This document shows, piece by piece, positions 7,123 through 14,420 of a stretch of DNA of 19,270 bases. Below the pieces are notes generated by a model. That model worked only from the letters and a program-made list of their open reading frames with translations, was not told the DNA's origin and searched no databases. The DNA comes from Clostridiaceae bacterium (GTDB lineage Bacteria > Bacillota > Clostridia > Oscillospirales > Butyricicoccaceae). The first letter of the stretch is position 1. Every line of letters starts with the position of its first letter. The position numbers and the translations under genes are program-made. The DNA is taken from contig JAEDEU010000019.1 of the NCBI GenBank assembly GCA_016293155.1, positions 1 to 19,270 of the forward strand. Direction: 5' to 3'.

Positions 7123-8870
7123 TAAAACGTCTTGCCGGATGTGTCCGGGAATATAAACGGGATGCGATCCTTGCGCCGATTAGCGTCACGCTGGAGGTTG
7201 TGATGGAGGTTATCATTCCGCTGCTGATGGCAAAGCTGATTAACAACGGTATTGAAAAGGGCGATATGGGCTATCTCCTCAAAATTGCGCCGGTGCTTGT
7301 GGCGGCGTGTCTGCTGTCGCTGTGCTTTGGTGCGATGTCCGGACGCTTTGCGGCGCGTGCAATGGCGGGCTTTGGCAAAAATCTGCGGCATGATATGTAC
7401 TATAATGTACAGAATTTCTCGTTTGCCAATATTGATAAGTTCTCTGCCTCCAGTATCGTCACGCGACTGACGACGGATGTCACCAATGTACAGAATGCCT
7501 TTATGATGATTATCCGCATTGCGGTGCGCGCTCCGATTATGCTGGTATTCTCGCTTGCGGCGGCGTTCTCTATCAGCGCAAAGCTCTCCTTGATCTTCGT
7601 GATGTTCCTGCCGGTGCTTGCGGTCGGTATGTTTTTGATTATCCGCGTGGCGCATCCGATTTTCCGCCGCGTGTTTAAGATCTACGATAAGCTGAATGCC
7701 GTGGTACAGGAGAACCTGACCGGTATCCGCGTTGTCAAGTCCTATGTGCGCGAGGAGCGTGAGGTGGGCAAGTTTAACGCGGTTTCGCAAAAGATTTATC
7801 AGGATTTTACCAAGGCGGAGGGCACGATGGCATTTGCCATGCCGCTGATGATGTTCTGCATGTACGGCTGTATGCTGATGATTTCGTGGTTCGGCGCGCG
7901 TGTGATTATTCTCGGCGGAGGTGCTCCGGGTGCACTGAATACCGGTGAGCTGACCAGCCTGATTACCTATATCATGCAGATCCTGATGAGCCTGATGATG
8001 TTCTCGATGGTTTTGGTTATGATGACGATGTCGCGCGCTTCCGGCGAGCGTATTGTCGAAATTCTGGAGGAGAAGAGCAGTCTGCACAATCCGGAGCAGG
8101 CGGTTACCGCGGTGGCGGACGGTTCGATCCGCTTTGAAAATGTCAATTTCAGCTATACCGGACAGCCGGATAAGCTGTGTCTGAAAAAGATTTCCTTCGA
8201 GATCAAATCCGGTGAGACCATCGGTATCATCGGCGGCACCGGCTCGTCCAAGTCCAGTTTGGTACAGCTTATTCCGCGCCTGTATGATGTGACAGAGGGA
8301 GCGGTTTACGTCGGCGGTCGTGATGTGCGCGAATACGACCTGAACAGCCTGCGTGATGAGGTCGCAATGGTGCTCCAGAAAAATGTGCTGTTTTCCGGTA
8401 CCATTACGGAAAATCTGCGCTGGGGCAATGAACACGCGACACCGGAGCAGATCCGTCATGCCTGCCGGCTGGCGCAGGCGGATGAGTTCATCCAGACCTT
8501 CCCGGACGGATATGATACCTACATTGAACAGGGCGGCACGAATGTATCCGGCGGTCAGAAACAGCGCCTGTGTATCGCACGTGCGCTGCTGAAAAAGCCG
8601 AAGATTTTGATTCTGGACGACTCGACCAGTGCGGTGGATACCAGAACGGATTCGCTGATCCGCCGGGCGTTCCGCGAGGAGATTCCGGATACGACCAAGC
8701 TGATTATCGCGCAGCGAATCAGCTCGGTAGAGGATGCGGATCACATTATCGTGATGGATAACGGCTGCATCAACGGTTTCGGCACGCACGAGGAGCTGAT
8801 TGCCGGCAATAAGATTTACCGCGAGGTTTATGAATCGCAGCAGAAGGGAGGCGGCGAGGATGCCGAATAA
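7119..8870 (+). CDS. ABC exporter half-transporter, degenerate ATP-site subunit
   Basis: This 583-aa protein has an N-terminal exporter-type membrane domain (about 15-310, six predicted helices) and a C-terminal ATPase domain. Walker A reads GGTGSSKSS (about 372-380, Ser for the third Gly), the signature is VSGGQ and Walker B is ILILDDS. Asp501 stands where the catalytic Glu should be, and the H-loop His is Gln532 (AQRIS). These losses mark the degenerate-site subunit of heterodimeric multidrug exporters such as BmrC/BmrD, LmrC/LmrD and TM287/288 (known family pattern). It would pair with the next gene product, to which it supplies the canonical signature. It overlaps marR by 4 bp and the next gene by 11 bp. 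Confidence 0.93.
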   Translation: MIKRLAGCVREYKRDAILAPISVTLEVVMEVIIPLLMAKLINNGIEKGDMGYLLKIAPVLVAACLLSLCFGAMSGRFAARAMAGFGKNLRHDMYYNVQNFSFANIDKFSASSIVTRLTTDVTNVQNAFMMIIRIAVRAPIMLVFSLAAAFSISAKLSLIFVMFLPVLAVGMFLIIRVAHPIFRRVFKIYDKLNAVVQENLTGIRVVKSYVREEREVGKFNAVSQKIYQDFTKAEGTMAFAMPLMMFCMYGCMLMISWFGARVIILGGGAPGALNTGELTSLITYIMQILMSLMMFSMVLVMMTMSRASGERIVEILEEKSSLHNPEQAVTAVADGSIRFENVNFSYTGQPDKLCLKKISFEIKSGETIGIIGGTGSSKSSLVQLIPRLYDVTEGAVYVGGRDVREYDLNSLRDEVAMVLQKNVLFSGTITENLRWGNEHATPEQIRHACRLAQADEFIQTFPDGYDTYIEQGGTNVSGGQKQRLCIARALLKKPKILILDDSTSAVDTRTDSLIRRAFREEIPDTTKLIIAQRISSVEDADHIIVMDNGCINGFGTHEELIAGNKIYREVYESQQKGGGEDAE

Positions 8871-10800
8871 TCGACAAAAGGGTCAAATGCCGCCCGGACC
8901 GCCGATGCACGGGCACGGGCGCGGAATGCGCGGAGGTCCGCGCGCGAAGGATTCCAAAAAGACAATGAACCGCCTGCTGAGCTATATGAGCGGAAAATAC
9001 CGCGCCATTCTGGGAATTGTATTTGTCTGCATCCTGCTCAGTGCGCTGGCAAGTGCGGGCAGCTCGCTGTTCTTGCAGACCTTGATTGATGACTATATTA
9101 AGCCGATGATGCTGGAGCCGAATCCCAGCTTTGACGGGCTGAAGCGCACACTGACGTTTATGGGAACACTGTATCTGGTCGGAGTGCTTGCCTCCTTCTG
9201 CTATAACCGCCTGATGATCGTTGTTTCTCAGGGCGTGCAGAAAAAGATCCGCGATGATATGTTTGCGCACATGCAGACGCTTCCGATCAAGTACTTTGAC
9301 ACCCACACCCACGGCGACCTGATGAGCCGCTACACGAACGATACGGACACCCTGCGGCAGATGCTTTCGCAGAGTATTCCGCAGCTCATCAATTCGGCTG
9401 TTACCATTGTGACGGTGTTCTGCGCGATGGTATATACGAGCTGGCTGCTGACGATTTTTGTGCTGATCTGCATCTTCCTGATGCTTCAGGTTACAAAATT
9501 GATTGCCGGACGCAGCGGAAAATACTTTGCTGCACAGCAGCAGTCCATCGGTAAGGTCAACGGATTTATCGAGGAGATGATCAGCGGTCAGAAGGTCGTC
9601 AAGGTATTCTGCCATGAGGAAAAGGCAAAGAAGGACTTTGACGCGCTGAACGAAGAGCTGTTTGTCAATGCGGATCAAGCGAATAAATATGCCAATATCC
9701 TGATGCCGATTATGGGAAATCTGGGCAATTTACAGTATGTACTGATCGCGCTGATCGGCGGTGCACTGGCAACCGCAGGCATCAGCGGGCTGACGCTGGG
9801 CGCGATTGTCGCATTCCTGACGCTGTCCAAGAGCTTTACCCAGCCGGTGACACAGATCGCGCAGCAGCTCAACTCGGTTGTTATGGCGCTTGCCGGTGCA
9901 GAACGCATCTTTGAGCTGATGGACGAGGAGCCTGAGCGCGATGACGGCTATGTCACGCTGGTCAACGCCAAAGAGCAGGACGGCGAACTGGTCGAGTGTG
10001 AGGAGCGCACCGGAATCTGGGCGTGGAAGCATCCGCATCATGACGGCACGCTGACCTATACCAGAGTGTGCGGAGATGTGCGTATGTTTGATGTGGACTT
10101 CGGCTATGTACCCGATAAAATCGTCCTGCACAACGTCACGCTGTACGCAAAGCCGGGACAGAAGGTGGCATTTGTCGGCGCGACCGGCGCGGGCAAAACC
10201 ACGATTACAAATCTGATTAACCGATTTTACGATATTGCGGACGGCAAAATCCGCTATGACGGCATCAACATCAACAAAATTCGCAAGAGCGATTTGCGCC
10301 GGTCACTCGGTATTGTTTTGCAGGATACCAATCTGTTTACCGGAACGGTCATGGACAATATCCGCTATGGCAAGCTGGATGCGACCGACGAGGAATGCAT
10401 CGCGGCGGCAAAGCTCGCGGGCGCACATGATTTTATCACAATGCTGCCGCAGGGCTATCAGACGGAAATTACCGGAAACGGCGGCAGACTGTCGCAGGGT
10501 CAGCGTCAGCTGCTGGCGATTGCCCGTGCGGCCGTGGCGGACCCGCCGGTTATGATTCTCGATGAGGCAACCTCGTCCATTGATACCCGTACCGAGTCCA
10601 TCGTTCAGCGCGGCATGGACCGCCTGATGAACGGGCGCACCGTGTTTGTCATCGCGCACCGTTTGTCCACGGTTCAGAATTCCGATGTCATCATGGTGCT
10701 TGAACAGGGACGCATCATTGAGCGGGGCACCCATGAGGAGCTGATTGCCCAGAAGGGAAAATATTATCAGCTGTACACCGGTGCGTTTGAACTGGAATAA
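8860..10800 (+). CDS. ABC exporter half-transporter, catalytic ATP-site subunit
   Basis: This 646-aa membrane-plus-ATPase half-transporter has Walker A GATGAGKTT (440-448), Walker B ending in D568-E569 and H-loop His600, all intact. Its signature is LSQGQ (544-548) instead of LSGGQ. That is the complement of the degenerate partner: this Walker site pairs with the partner's VSGGQ and should be the active site. The N terminus (about 1-30) is rich in Gly, Pro, His and Arg, and about 45 extra residues lie between the membrane and ATPase domains (DDGYVTLVNAKEQDG onward), as in related clostridial subunits. ATG 8860 is chosen over an in-frame ATG at 8800 because AAGGGAGG lies 8 nt upstream. Confidence 0.93.
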   Translation: MPNNRQKGQMPPGPPMHGHGRGMRGGPRAKDSKKTMNRLLSYMSGKYRAILGIVFVCILLSALASAGSSLFLQTLIDDYIKPMMLEPNPSFDGLKRTLTFMGTLYLVGVLASFCYNRLMIVVSQGVQKKIRDDMFAHMQTLPIKYFDTHTHGDLMSRYTNDTDTLRQMLSQSIPQLINSAVTIVTVFCAMVYTSWLLTIFVLICIFLMLQVTKLIAGRSGKYFAAQQQSIGKVNGFIEEMISGQKVVKVFCHEEKAKKDFDALNEELFVNADQANKYANILMPIMGNLGNLQYVLIALIGGALATAGISGLTLGAIVAFLTLSKSFTQPVTQIAQQLNSVVMALAGAERIFELMDEEPERDDGYVTLVNAKEQDGELVECEERTGIWAWKHPHHDGTLTYTRVCGDVRMFDVDFGYVPDKIVLHNVTLYAKPGQKVAFVGATGAGKTTITNLINRFYDIADGKIRYDGININKIRKSDLRRSLGIVLQDTNLFTGTVMDNIRYGKLDATDEECIAAAKLAGAHDFITMLPQGYQTEITGNGGRLSQGQRQLLAIARAAVADPPVMILDEATSSIDTRTESIVQRGMDRLMNGRTVFVIAHRLSTVQNSDVIMVLEQGRIIERGTHEELIAQKGKYYQLYTGAFELE

Positions 10801-10810
10801 ATCAGAAATT

Positions 10811-10852
10811 CAGCTTTGGAACCGAGCTTTTCGGCTTCCAAGGCTGTTTTTT
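10811..10852 (+). terminator. Terminator of the marR-ABC operon
   Basis: CAGCTTTGGAA-CCGA pairs with TCGG-CTTCCAAGGCTG (one bulge) and is followed by six Ts. It begins 10 bp after the second ABC stop and separates the cargo operon from the recombinase gene. Confidence 0.88.
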
Positions 10853-10930
10853 CATTTTTGCGCATAAAATAAACGGATGAACAGAACACATAGCCCTCGG
10901 AACGTGAAAATTGTAATAGGAAGCATATCG

Positions 10931-10959
10931 GCAGAAGCCAGACGGGCACAGCTTCTGGC
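10931..10959 (+). repeat. Overlapping inverted repeats before the recombinase gene
   Basis: CAGAAGC (10932-10938) can pair with GCTTCTG (10951-10957). Alternatively GCCAGA (10937-10942) can pair with TCTGGC (10954-10959). The two folds exclude each other. They lie 19-46 bp before the recombinase ATG, in a gap where no clear promoter is visible. A control role is possible but unproven. Confidence 0.4.
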
Positions 10960-10977
10960 ACTGCTTTTGCGAGGCAA

Positions 10978-12426
10978 ATGACGGCGATTTATGCCCGTCA
11001 GAGCGTGGAAAAAACGGATTCCATCTCGATTGAAACCCAGATTCAGACCTGCATTGCCCGCCTGCCGCGCGGGGAGGCGTATGAGATTTATGCAGACCGG
11101 GGCTGGTCGGGCGCGACCAACCGACGTCCGGAGCTGGAACGCATGATGGAGTGCATCCGGGCAGGAAGGATTTCCTGCGTAGCGGTCTATAAGCTGGACC
11201 GTCTGGGACGCAGTCTGAGGAATTTTTTGGAGTTGCTCGACGAGCTGCGCTGCCGCGATGTCGTGCTGATGGCGGAAAACATTACGCTTGGCGGCGCGGA
11301 TGCATACGGACGCCTGCTGGTCGGGCTGATGATGTCCTTTGCTGAGCTGGAGCGGGATACGATCATCCGACGCGTAACAGACAATTATTATGAACGCGGA
11401 AGAAACGGAATGTTTCTGGGAGGCATTGCGCCGTTTGGATTTCGCCGCACGGTGTACCGGCAGAATGGGAAGAAGATCAAGGGATTGATTGCAGAGCCGG
11501 ACAGTGCGGAGATTGTCAAAAGCCTGTTTGAACGCAGTGCTTCTGATCCGGGTGCATCACTGGGACAGCTGGCAAGATGGCTCAATCAACAGGGAATTGT
11601 TACGGTGCGCGGCAATCCGTGGTCGTCCGCCGCGGTAGGCAGACTGCTCCATAATCCGGTTTATGTCCGGGCAGACGCATCGGTGTTCCGGTATTTGAAA
11701 AGCCGCGGGAGCACGATTACCACAGCGCAGGAAGATTTTGACGGTCGGCGCGGACTGTATCTGTACGGCACAGCAAAGGGGAGAACAGCGACAAAATATG
11801 CGGATTTCCGCGCGCTGACGGTCAGCATTGCGCCGCATGAAGGAATTGTTTCGTCAGCACTCTGGCTTGCCTGTCAGCACAGACTGGCGGAAAATCGGGC
11901 ATTGAACGGACGAGAGCCGGCAACCTGGCTGACCGGACTGATTCACTGTGCACACTGCGGATATGCCTGCTCTGTGACCGGACGCGGAAAGAGCACGCGG
12001 TATCTGACCTGCGGCGGACGAAAAATGGGAATCTGCCGGAGAAAATCGCGCCCACTAACCGCAGAGGAGGTGGAAAATGCCGTGTACGGTTATCTCTGTG
12101 AAGAGGTGAACAAGTTGATTTGTCTCTCTACCAAACCGGAAGAACGTCTAAAAGTGCTGGAAAAAGAACGAAATGCCTGCCTCGACGCATTTTCACAGGT
12201 GTCGGATATCACAGCAAGGGCACTGGATGAAAAGCTGTGCGCCCTGGAACGCGAATATCAGGCACTGACAAAGCTGAGCGGCGATATGCGGCAGGAAAAC
12301 CGCCTGCTGTCGGAGTTTCCTGCGCGGTGGGAGCGAATGGACACCCGTATGCGGCGGGACATTGCCTGCATTTTTGTGCGTGATGTCCGGGTTTCGGAGG
12401 AGGAAATCCGGATTGTCGCACGCTGA
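10978..12426 (+). CDS. Large serine recombinase (integrase of the element)
   Basis: This 482-aa protein has a resolvase/invertase catalytic domain (about 1-140). Ser9 in YARQS is the nucleophile and R7, R75 and R78 (KLDRLGRS) are active-site arginines. A recombinase domain follows (about 145-250), then a zinc ribbon with Cys324, Cys327, Cys345 and Cys353, and a C-terminal coiled-coil-like stretch (about 375-445). This is the architecture of large serine integrases such as phiC31 and TnpX, at the small end of the size range. These enzymes recombine attP with attB at a 2-bp core without host factors; excision usually needs a directionality factor. The gene stops 24 bp before the attR crossover. 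The ribosome site is only GAGG 3 nt before ATG, so translation may be weak. Confidence 0.95.
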   Translation: MTAIYARQSVEKTDSISIETQIQTCIARLPRGEAYEIYADRGWSGATNRRPELERMMECIRAGRISCVAVYKLDRLGRSLRNFLELLDELRCRDVVLMAENITLGGADAYGRLLVGLMMSFAELERDTIIRRVTDNYYERGRNGMFLGGIAPFGFRRTVYRQNGKKIKGLIAEPDSAEIVKSLFERSASDPGASLGQLARWLNQQGIVTVRGNPWSSAAVGRLLHNPVYVRADASVFRYLKSRGSTITTAQEDFDGRRGLYLYGTAKGRTATKYADFRALTVSIAPHEGIVSSALWLACQHRLAENRALNGREPATWLTGLIHCAHCGYACSVTGRGKSTRYLTCGGRKMGICRRKSRPLTAEEVENAVYGYLCEEVNKLICLSTKPEERLKVLEKERNACLDAFSQVSDITARALDEKLCALEREYQALTKLSGDMRQENRLLSEFPARWERMDTRMRRDIACIFVRDVRVSEEEIRIVAR

Positions 12427-12429
12427 TAC

Positions 12430-12466
12430 TTTTCCATGCATCCATCGGGGACCGAAAGGACCGCAT
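12430..12466 (+). other. attR: right junction of the integrative element
   Basis: The left half (12430-12449, TTTTCCATGCATCCATCGGG) is the element arm, GA at 12450-12451 is the crossover core, and the right half (12452-12466, CCGAAAGGACCGCAT) is asnB sequence. The element arm is the inverted partner of 6524-6543, matching at 15 of 20 positions. Confidence 0.85.
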
Positions 12467-12881
12467 GAGTATGTACAGCGGACTGGAGGTGCGCGTACCG
12501 TTCTGCGACCACCGCATTGCGGAGTATCTGTACAATGTGCCGTGGGAAATGAAGGATCACGACAATTATGAAAAGGGTCTGCTGCGCACGGCAATGCGCG
12601 ATTATCTGCCGGATGAGGTGCTGTGGCGCAAGAAAAGTCCGTATCCCAAGACGCATCATCCAAAATACCGTGCACTGGTTTCCGAGCGGCTGGAGGAGCT
12701 GCTCTGTCAGCCGAATGCGCCGATTTTCGAGCTGGTGCGCCCGGACGCGCTGAGGCAGCTGCTTTCCGAGCAGCGGAGTCAGCCGTGGTACGGACAGCTG
12801 ATGACCACGCCGCAGACCATTGCATTTATGCTTCAGCTCAATTACTGGCTGGAGCGGTATCACATCCACATTGCGGTATAA
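12450..12881 (+). pseudogene. asnB: Asparagine synthetase B, 3' part displaced by the integrative element
   Basis: This frame encodes the last 143 residues of the interrupted asnB: DRKDR, then MSMYSGLEVRVPFCDHR and the C-terminal helical part of the synthetase domain (EVLWRKKSPYPKTHHPKY). It joins the 5' part in frame when the element is removed (459 + 143 = 602 aa, a normal AsnB length). In the present state it has no promoter of its own that I can see. An ATG at 12465 preceded by AAAGGA could allow a 138-aa product if recombinase transcripts read through, because no terminator separates them. No frameshift or stop has accumulated, which points to a recent or reversible insertion. Confidence 0.93.
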
Positions 12882-12888
12882 TCTGTTC

Positions 12889-12920
12889 AAAGCGCTCGAT
12901 ATGCACCTGTCGGGCGCTTT
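12889..12920 (+). terminator. Terminator of asnB
   Basis: AAAGCGCTCGA pairs with TCGGGCGCTTT (one mismatch) just after the asnB stop. The T-run is short (TTTTG). Confidence 0.7.
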
Positions 12921-12925
12921 TGTAT

Positions 12926-12954
12926 GAAAAAATGCGCCTCCGAGGAGACGCATT
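12926..12954 (-). terminator. Terminator of the MFS transporter gene
   Basis: AATGCG-C-CTC and GAG-A-CGCATT form a hairpin (12931-12954). Read on the minus strand it is followed by a run of Us (12926-12932). It lies 12 bp after the MFS stop and faces the asnB terminator. Confidence 0.82.
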
Positions 12955-12965
12955 ACAAGTTGAAC

Positions 12966-14225
12966 TTAAATGTCGTGACGGTATCTGCCCCAGCGGCGCG
13001 AGCCCATCAGCGCGGTAATCAGAGCGAAGACCGAAAAGCCGAGCCATACCAGAACGGCAGCGCTCCAGCCGAAGTGGTCAGCCACCACGCCGATGCCGTA
13101 GCTGGACAGTGCAGAACCGAGATAGGCAGAGCAGTTGAGCACGCCGGTGACGGACGATGCACGGCCGATTGCGCCGAAATGAATCGGCATCAGGTTGATG
13201 AGCATAATGTTCGAGCCGACCATACAGGTGCTTGCGATGGTCATGAGAATCAGGGACGGCACCGCATATTTGCTGCAAACCATATACAGCAGTGCCAGCG
13301 AGAGGATGGTAACGACAAAGAATCCGGCAGAGCCGTTCAGCTCGTTCCTGATATGGCGGCGCGCAATGAGCTTGGTCAGGAACACGCCGGAGATATTGAT
13401 AAACGGCAGTACAATCGCCAGTGCAACCGAGATCGAGGTAGAGAAGTGGAAGTTTTCCGTCATCAGCGTCGGTACCCAGGACTGGATGCCGTCACGGAGC
13501 ATTCCATGTGACAGCGCGCCGACGACAGCGAAAATGACGCCGGAAACGATCATCAGCCGGATCAGGCTTCCGCCGGCCTGCTGCTCCTGCGAGCCAAGCT
13601 CGATGGTTTCCATGTCACCGTGCTCGGCGGTAAAGGTTTCGTACCATTTCATCCGTACATTCCAGAATGCGCCGGCGATCAGCATGAGTACACCGGAGAA
13701 TACAAACAGCGGACGCCAGCCGGCGGTGCGGAGCATAATGGAAGCCACAAGATAGATGATAACGGTCGCAAGCGGGTAGGTGATTGCGGCATTGGAGCAG
13801 GACTTGCGGCGCTGATCGGGCGGCATCATCTCTGCAAAAATACGGACAACCGGAGACCAGACAAAGGACTGTACAACGCCGTTGACCGCCCAAAGTACCA
13901 GCATCAGCCAGTAGGAATGCACAATACCCATGCCGAGATTGAGGATGGCAGAGCCGACCACACCGACCAGAATCATCTTACGCGGGCTGAAGCGGTCTCC
14001 CATCAGACCGCTGAGTACCTGACATACACCGTAGACAACACAGAATGCGGTGCCGATCAGTCCGGCTTCGCTCTTGGTAAAGCCCTCGCTGGCAATCAGC
14101 TCCGCCATGACAGAGGAATAGCTCTGGCGGCCGAACAGGGCGATAATATAGGTGATGGCGCAAAGAAAAAACAGACGGGTGGAGTATTCCTCCGGGCATA
14201 CCCGCCGTGTAATGGTTGAAGTCAT
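12966..14225 (-). CDS. MFS transporter, organophosphate/phosphate antiporter-like
   Basis: This 419-aa protein has about twelve predicted membrane helices split by a soluble loop (about 200-225, rich in Glu and Gln). The motif GLIGTAFCVVYGVCQVLSG followed by DRFSPRK (the inter-helix 2-3 loop) and RDGIQSWVP in the second half resemble the OPA group (GlpT, UhpT), which exchanges sugar phosphates for phosphate. The substrate cannot be assigned. AGGAGGAT lies just upstream of the ATG. The gene is single, with its own promoter and terminator, and is divergent from the EamA gene. Confidence 0.85.
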   Translation of the reverse strand: MTSTITRRVCPEEYSTRLFFLCAITYIIALFGRQSYSSVMAELIASEGFTKSEAGLIGTAFCVVYGVCQVLSGLMGDRFSPRKMILVGVVGSAILNLGMGIVHSYWLMLVLWAVNGVVQSFVWSPVVRIFAEMMPPDQRRKSCSNAAITYPLATVIIYLVASIMLRTAGWRPLFVFSGVLMLIAGAFWNVRMKWYETFTAEHGDMETIELGSQEQQAGGSLIRLMIVSGVIFAVVGALSHGMLRDGIQSWVPTLMTENFHFSTSISVALAIVLPFINISGVFLTKLIARRHIRNELNGSAGFFVVTILSLALLYMVCSKYAVPSLILMTIASTCMVGSNIMLINLMPIHFGAIGRASSVTGVLNCSAYLGSALSSYGIGVVADHFGWSAAVLVWLGFSVFALITALMGSRRWGRYRHDI

Positions 14226-14259
14226 GAAAAAGATCCTCCTGCTTTATGTTCCGTATGAC

Positions 14260-14289
14260 AGTATAGTACTGCTTGTAACCCTGTGTCAA
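14260..14289 (-). promoter_or_regulatory. Promoter of the MFS gene
   Basis: On the minus strand, TTGACA (14284-14289), 18-bp spacer, TATACT (14260-14265), about 35 bp from the ATG. Confidence 0.75.
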
Positions 14290-14298
14290 TTTGCAAAT

Positions 14299-14346
14299 AG
14301 CCATGTTTTGCCTGTTTTTATGCGAAAATATAGCCATATTGCCCGC
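14299..14346. repeat. Pair of direct repeats in the MFS/EamA divergent region
   Basis: ATAGCCAT followed by GTTTTGCC, and about 33 bp later ATAGCCAT followed by ATTGCCC. Both copies lie just upstream of the MFS -35 box (minus strand) and upstream of the EamA promoter. The spacing of about three helical turns fits a regulator binding twice. No regulator gene is adjacent. Confidence 0.4.
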
Positions 14347-14356
14347 ATCTATTTGC

Positions 14357-14385
14357 TTGCAAAGCGGAATAAAAAGGAGTAAAAT
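14357..14385 (+). promoter_or_regulatory. Promoter of the EamA transporter gene
   Basis: TTGCAA (14357-14362), 17-bp spacer, TAAAAT (14380-14385), about 35 bp before the ATG. Confidence 0.55.
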
Positions 14386-14420
14386 GAAACAATGATTTCC
14401 AAAACAGAAGGAAGAGATTC

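Larger units (their letters stand above)
6522..12451 (+). mobile_element. 5.9-kb serine-recombinase integrative element in asnB carrying a MarR-ABC-ABC cassette
   Basis: The element runs from GA at 6522-6523 to GA at 12450-12451, a unit of 5,928 bp. It encodes a MarR regulator, two ABC half-transporters and a serine recombinase at the right end, whose stop lies 24 bp from the crossover point. Deleting the unit joins codon 459 of asnB to GAC CGA AAG GAC CGC ATG and gives a continuous 602-codon gene. Joining the element ends gives a palindromic attP centred on the same GA. I see no relaxase, replication, transposase or recognisable excisionase gene, so transfer would need a helper or natural uptake. 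There are no long direct repeats, which fits a large serine recombinase and argues against a tyrosine integrase or an IS element. Confidence 0.9.

Noticed and set aside
6918..8789. A 623-codon open frame on the minus strand opposite the first ABC gene
   Set aside because: It overlaps an unmistakable ABC transporter and the end of marR. Its translation is rich in His, Arg and Gln with no recognisable domain, as expected of an antisense shadow in GC-rich coding DNA.
8800..8859. Longer start for the second ABC gene at ATG 8800
   Set aside because: No ribosome site there and 60 extra bp of overlap with the first ABC gene; ATG 8860 has AAGGGAGG at good spacing.
10767..10961. Small minus-strand frame across the ABC terminator, considered as an excision factor
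   Set aside because: It spans the terminator hairpin and the end of the ABC gene and has no ribosome site or helix-turn-helix features.
6522..12451. Composite transposon or IS insertion
   Set aside because: No transposase, no terminal inverted repeats of IS type and no target duplication beyond the 2-3 bp shared core; serine-recombinase att structure explains the ends.
12465..12881. Independent small gene
   Set aside because: Its whole sequence is the C-terminal part of asparagine synthetase and it completes the upstream asnB fragment exactly.
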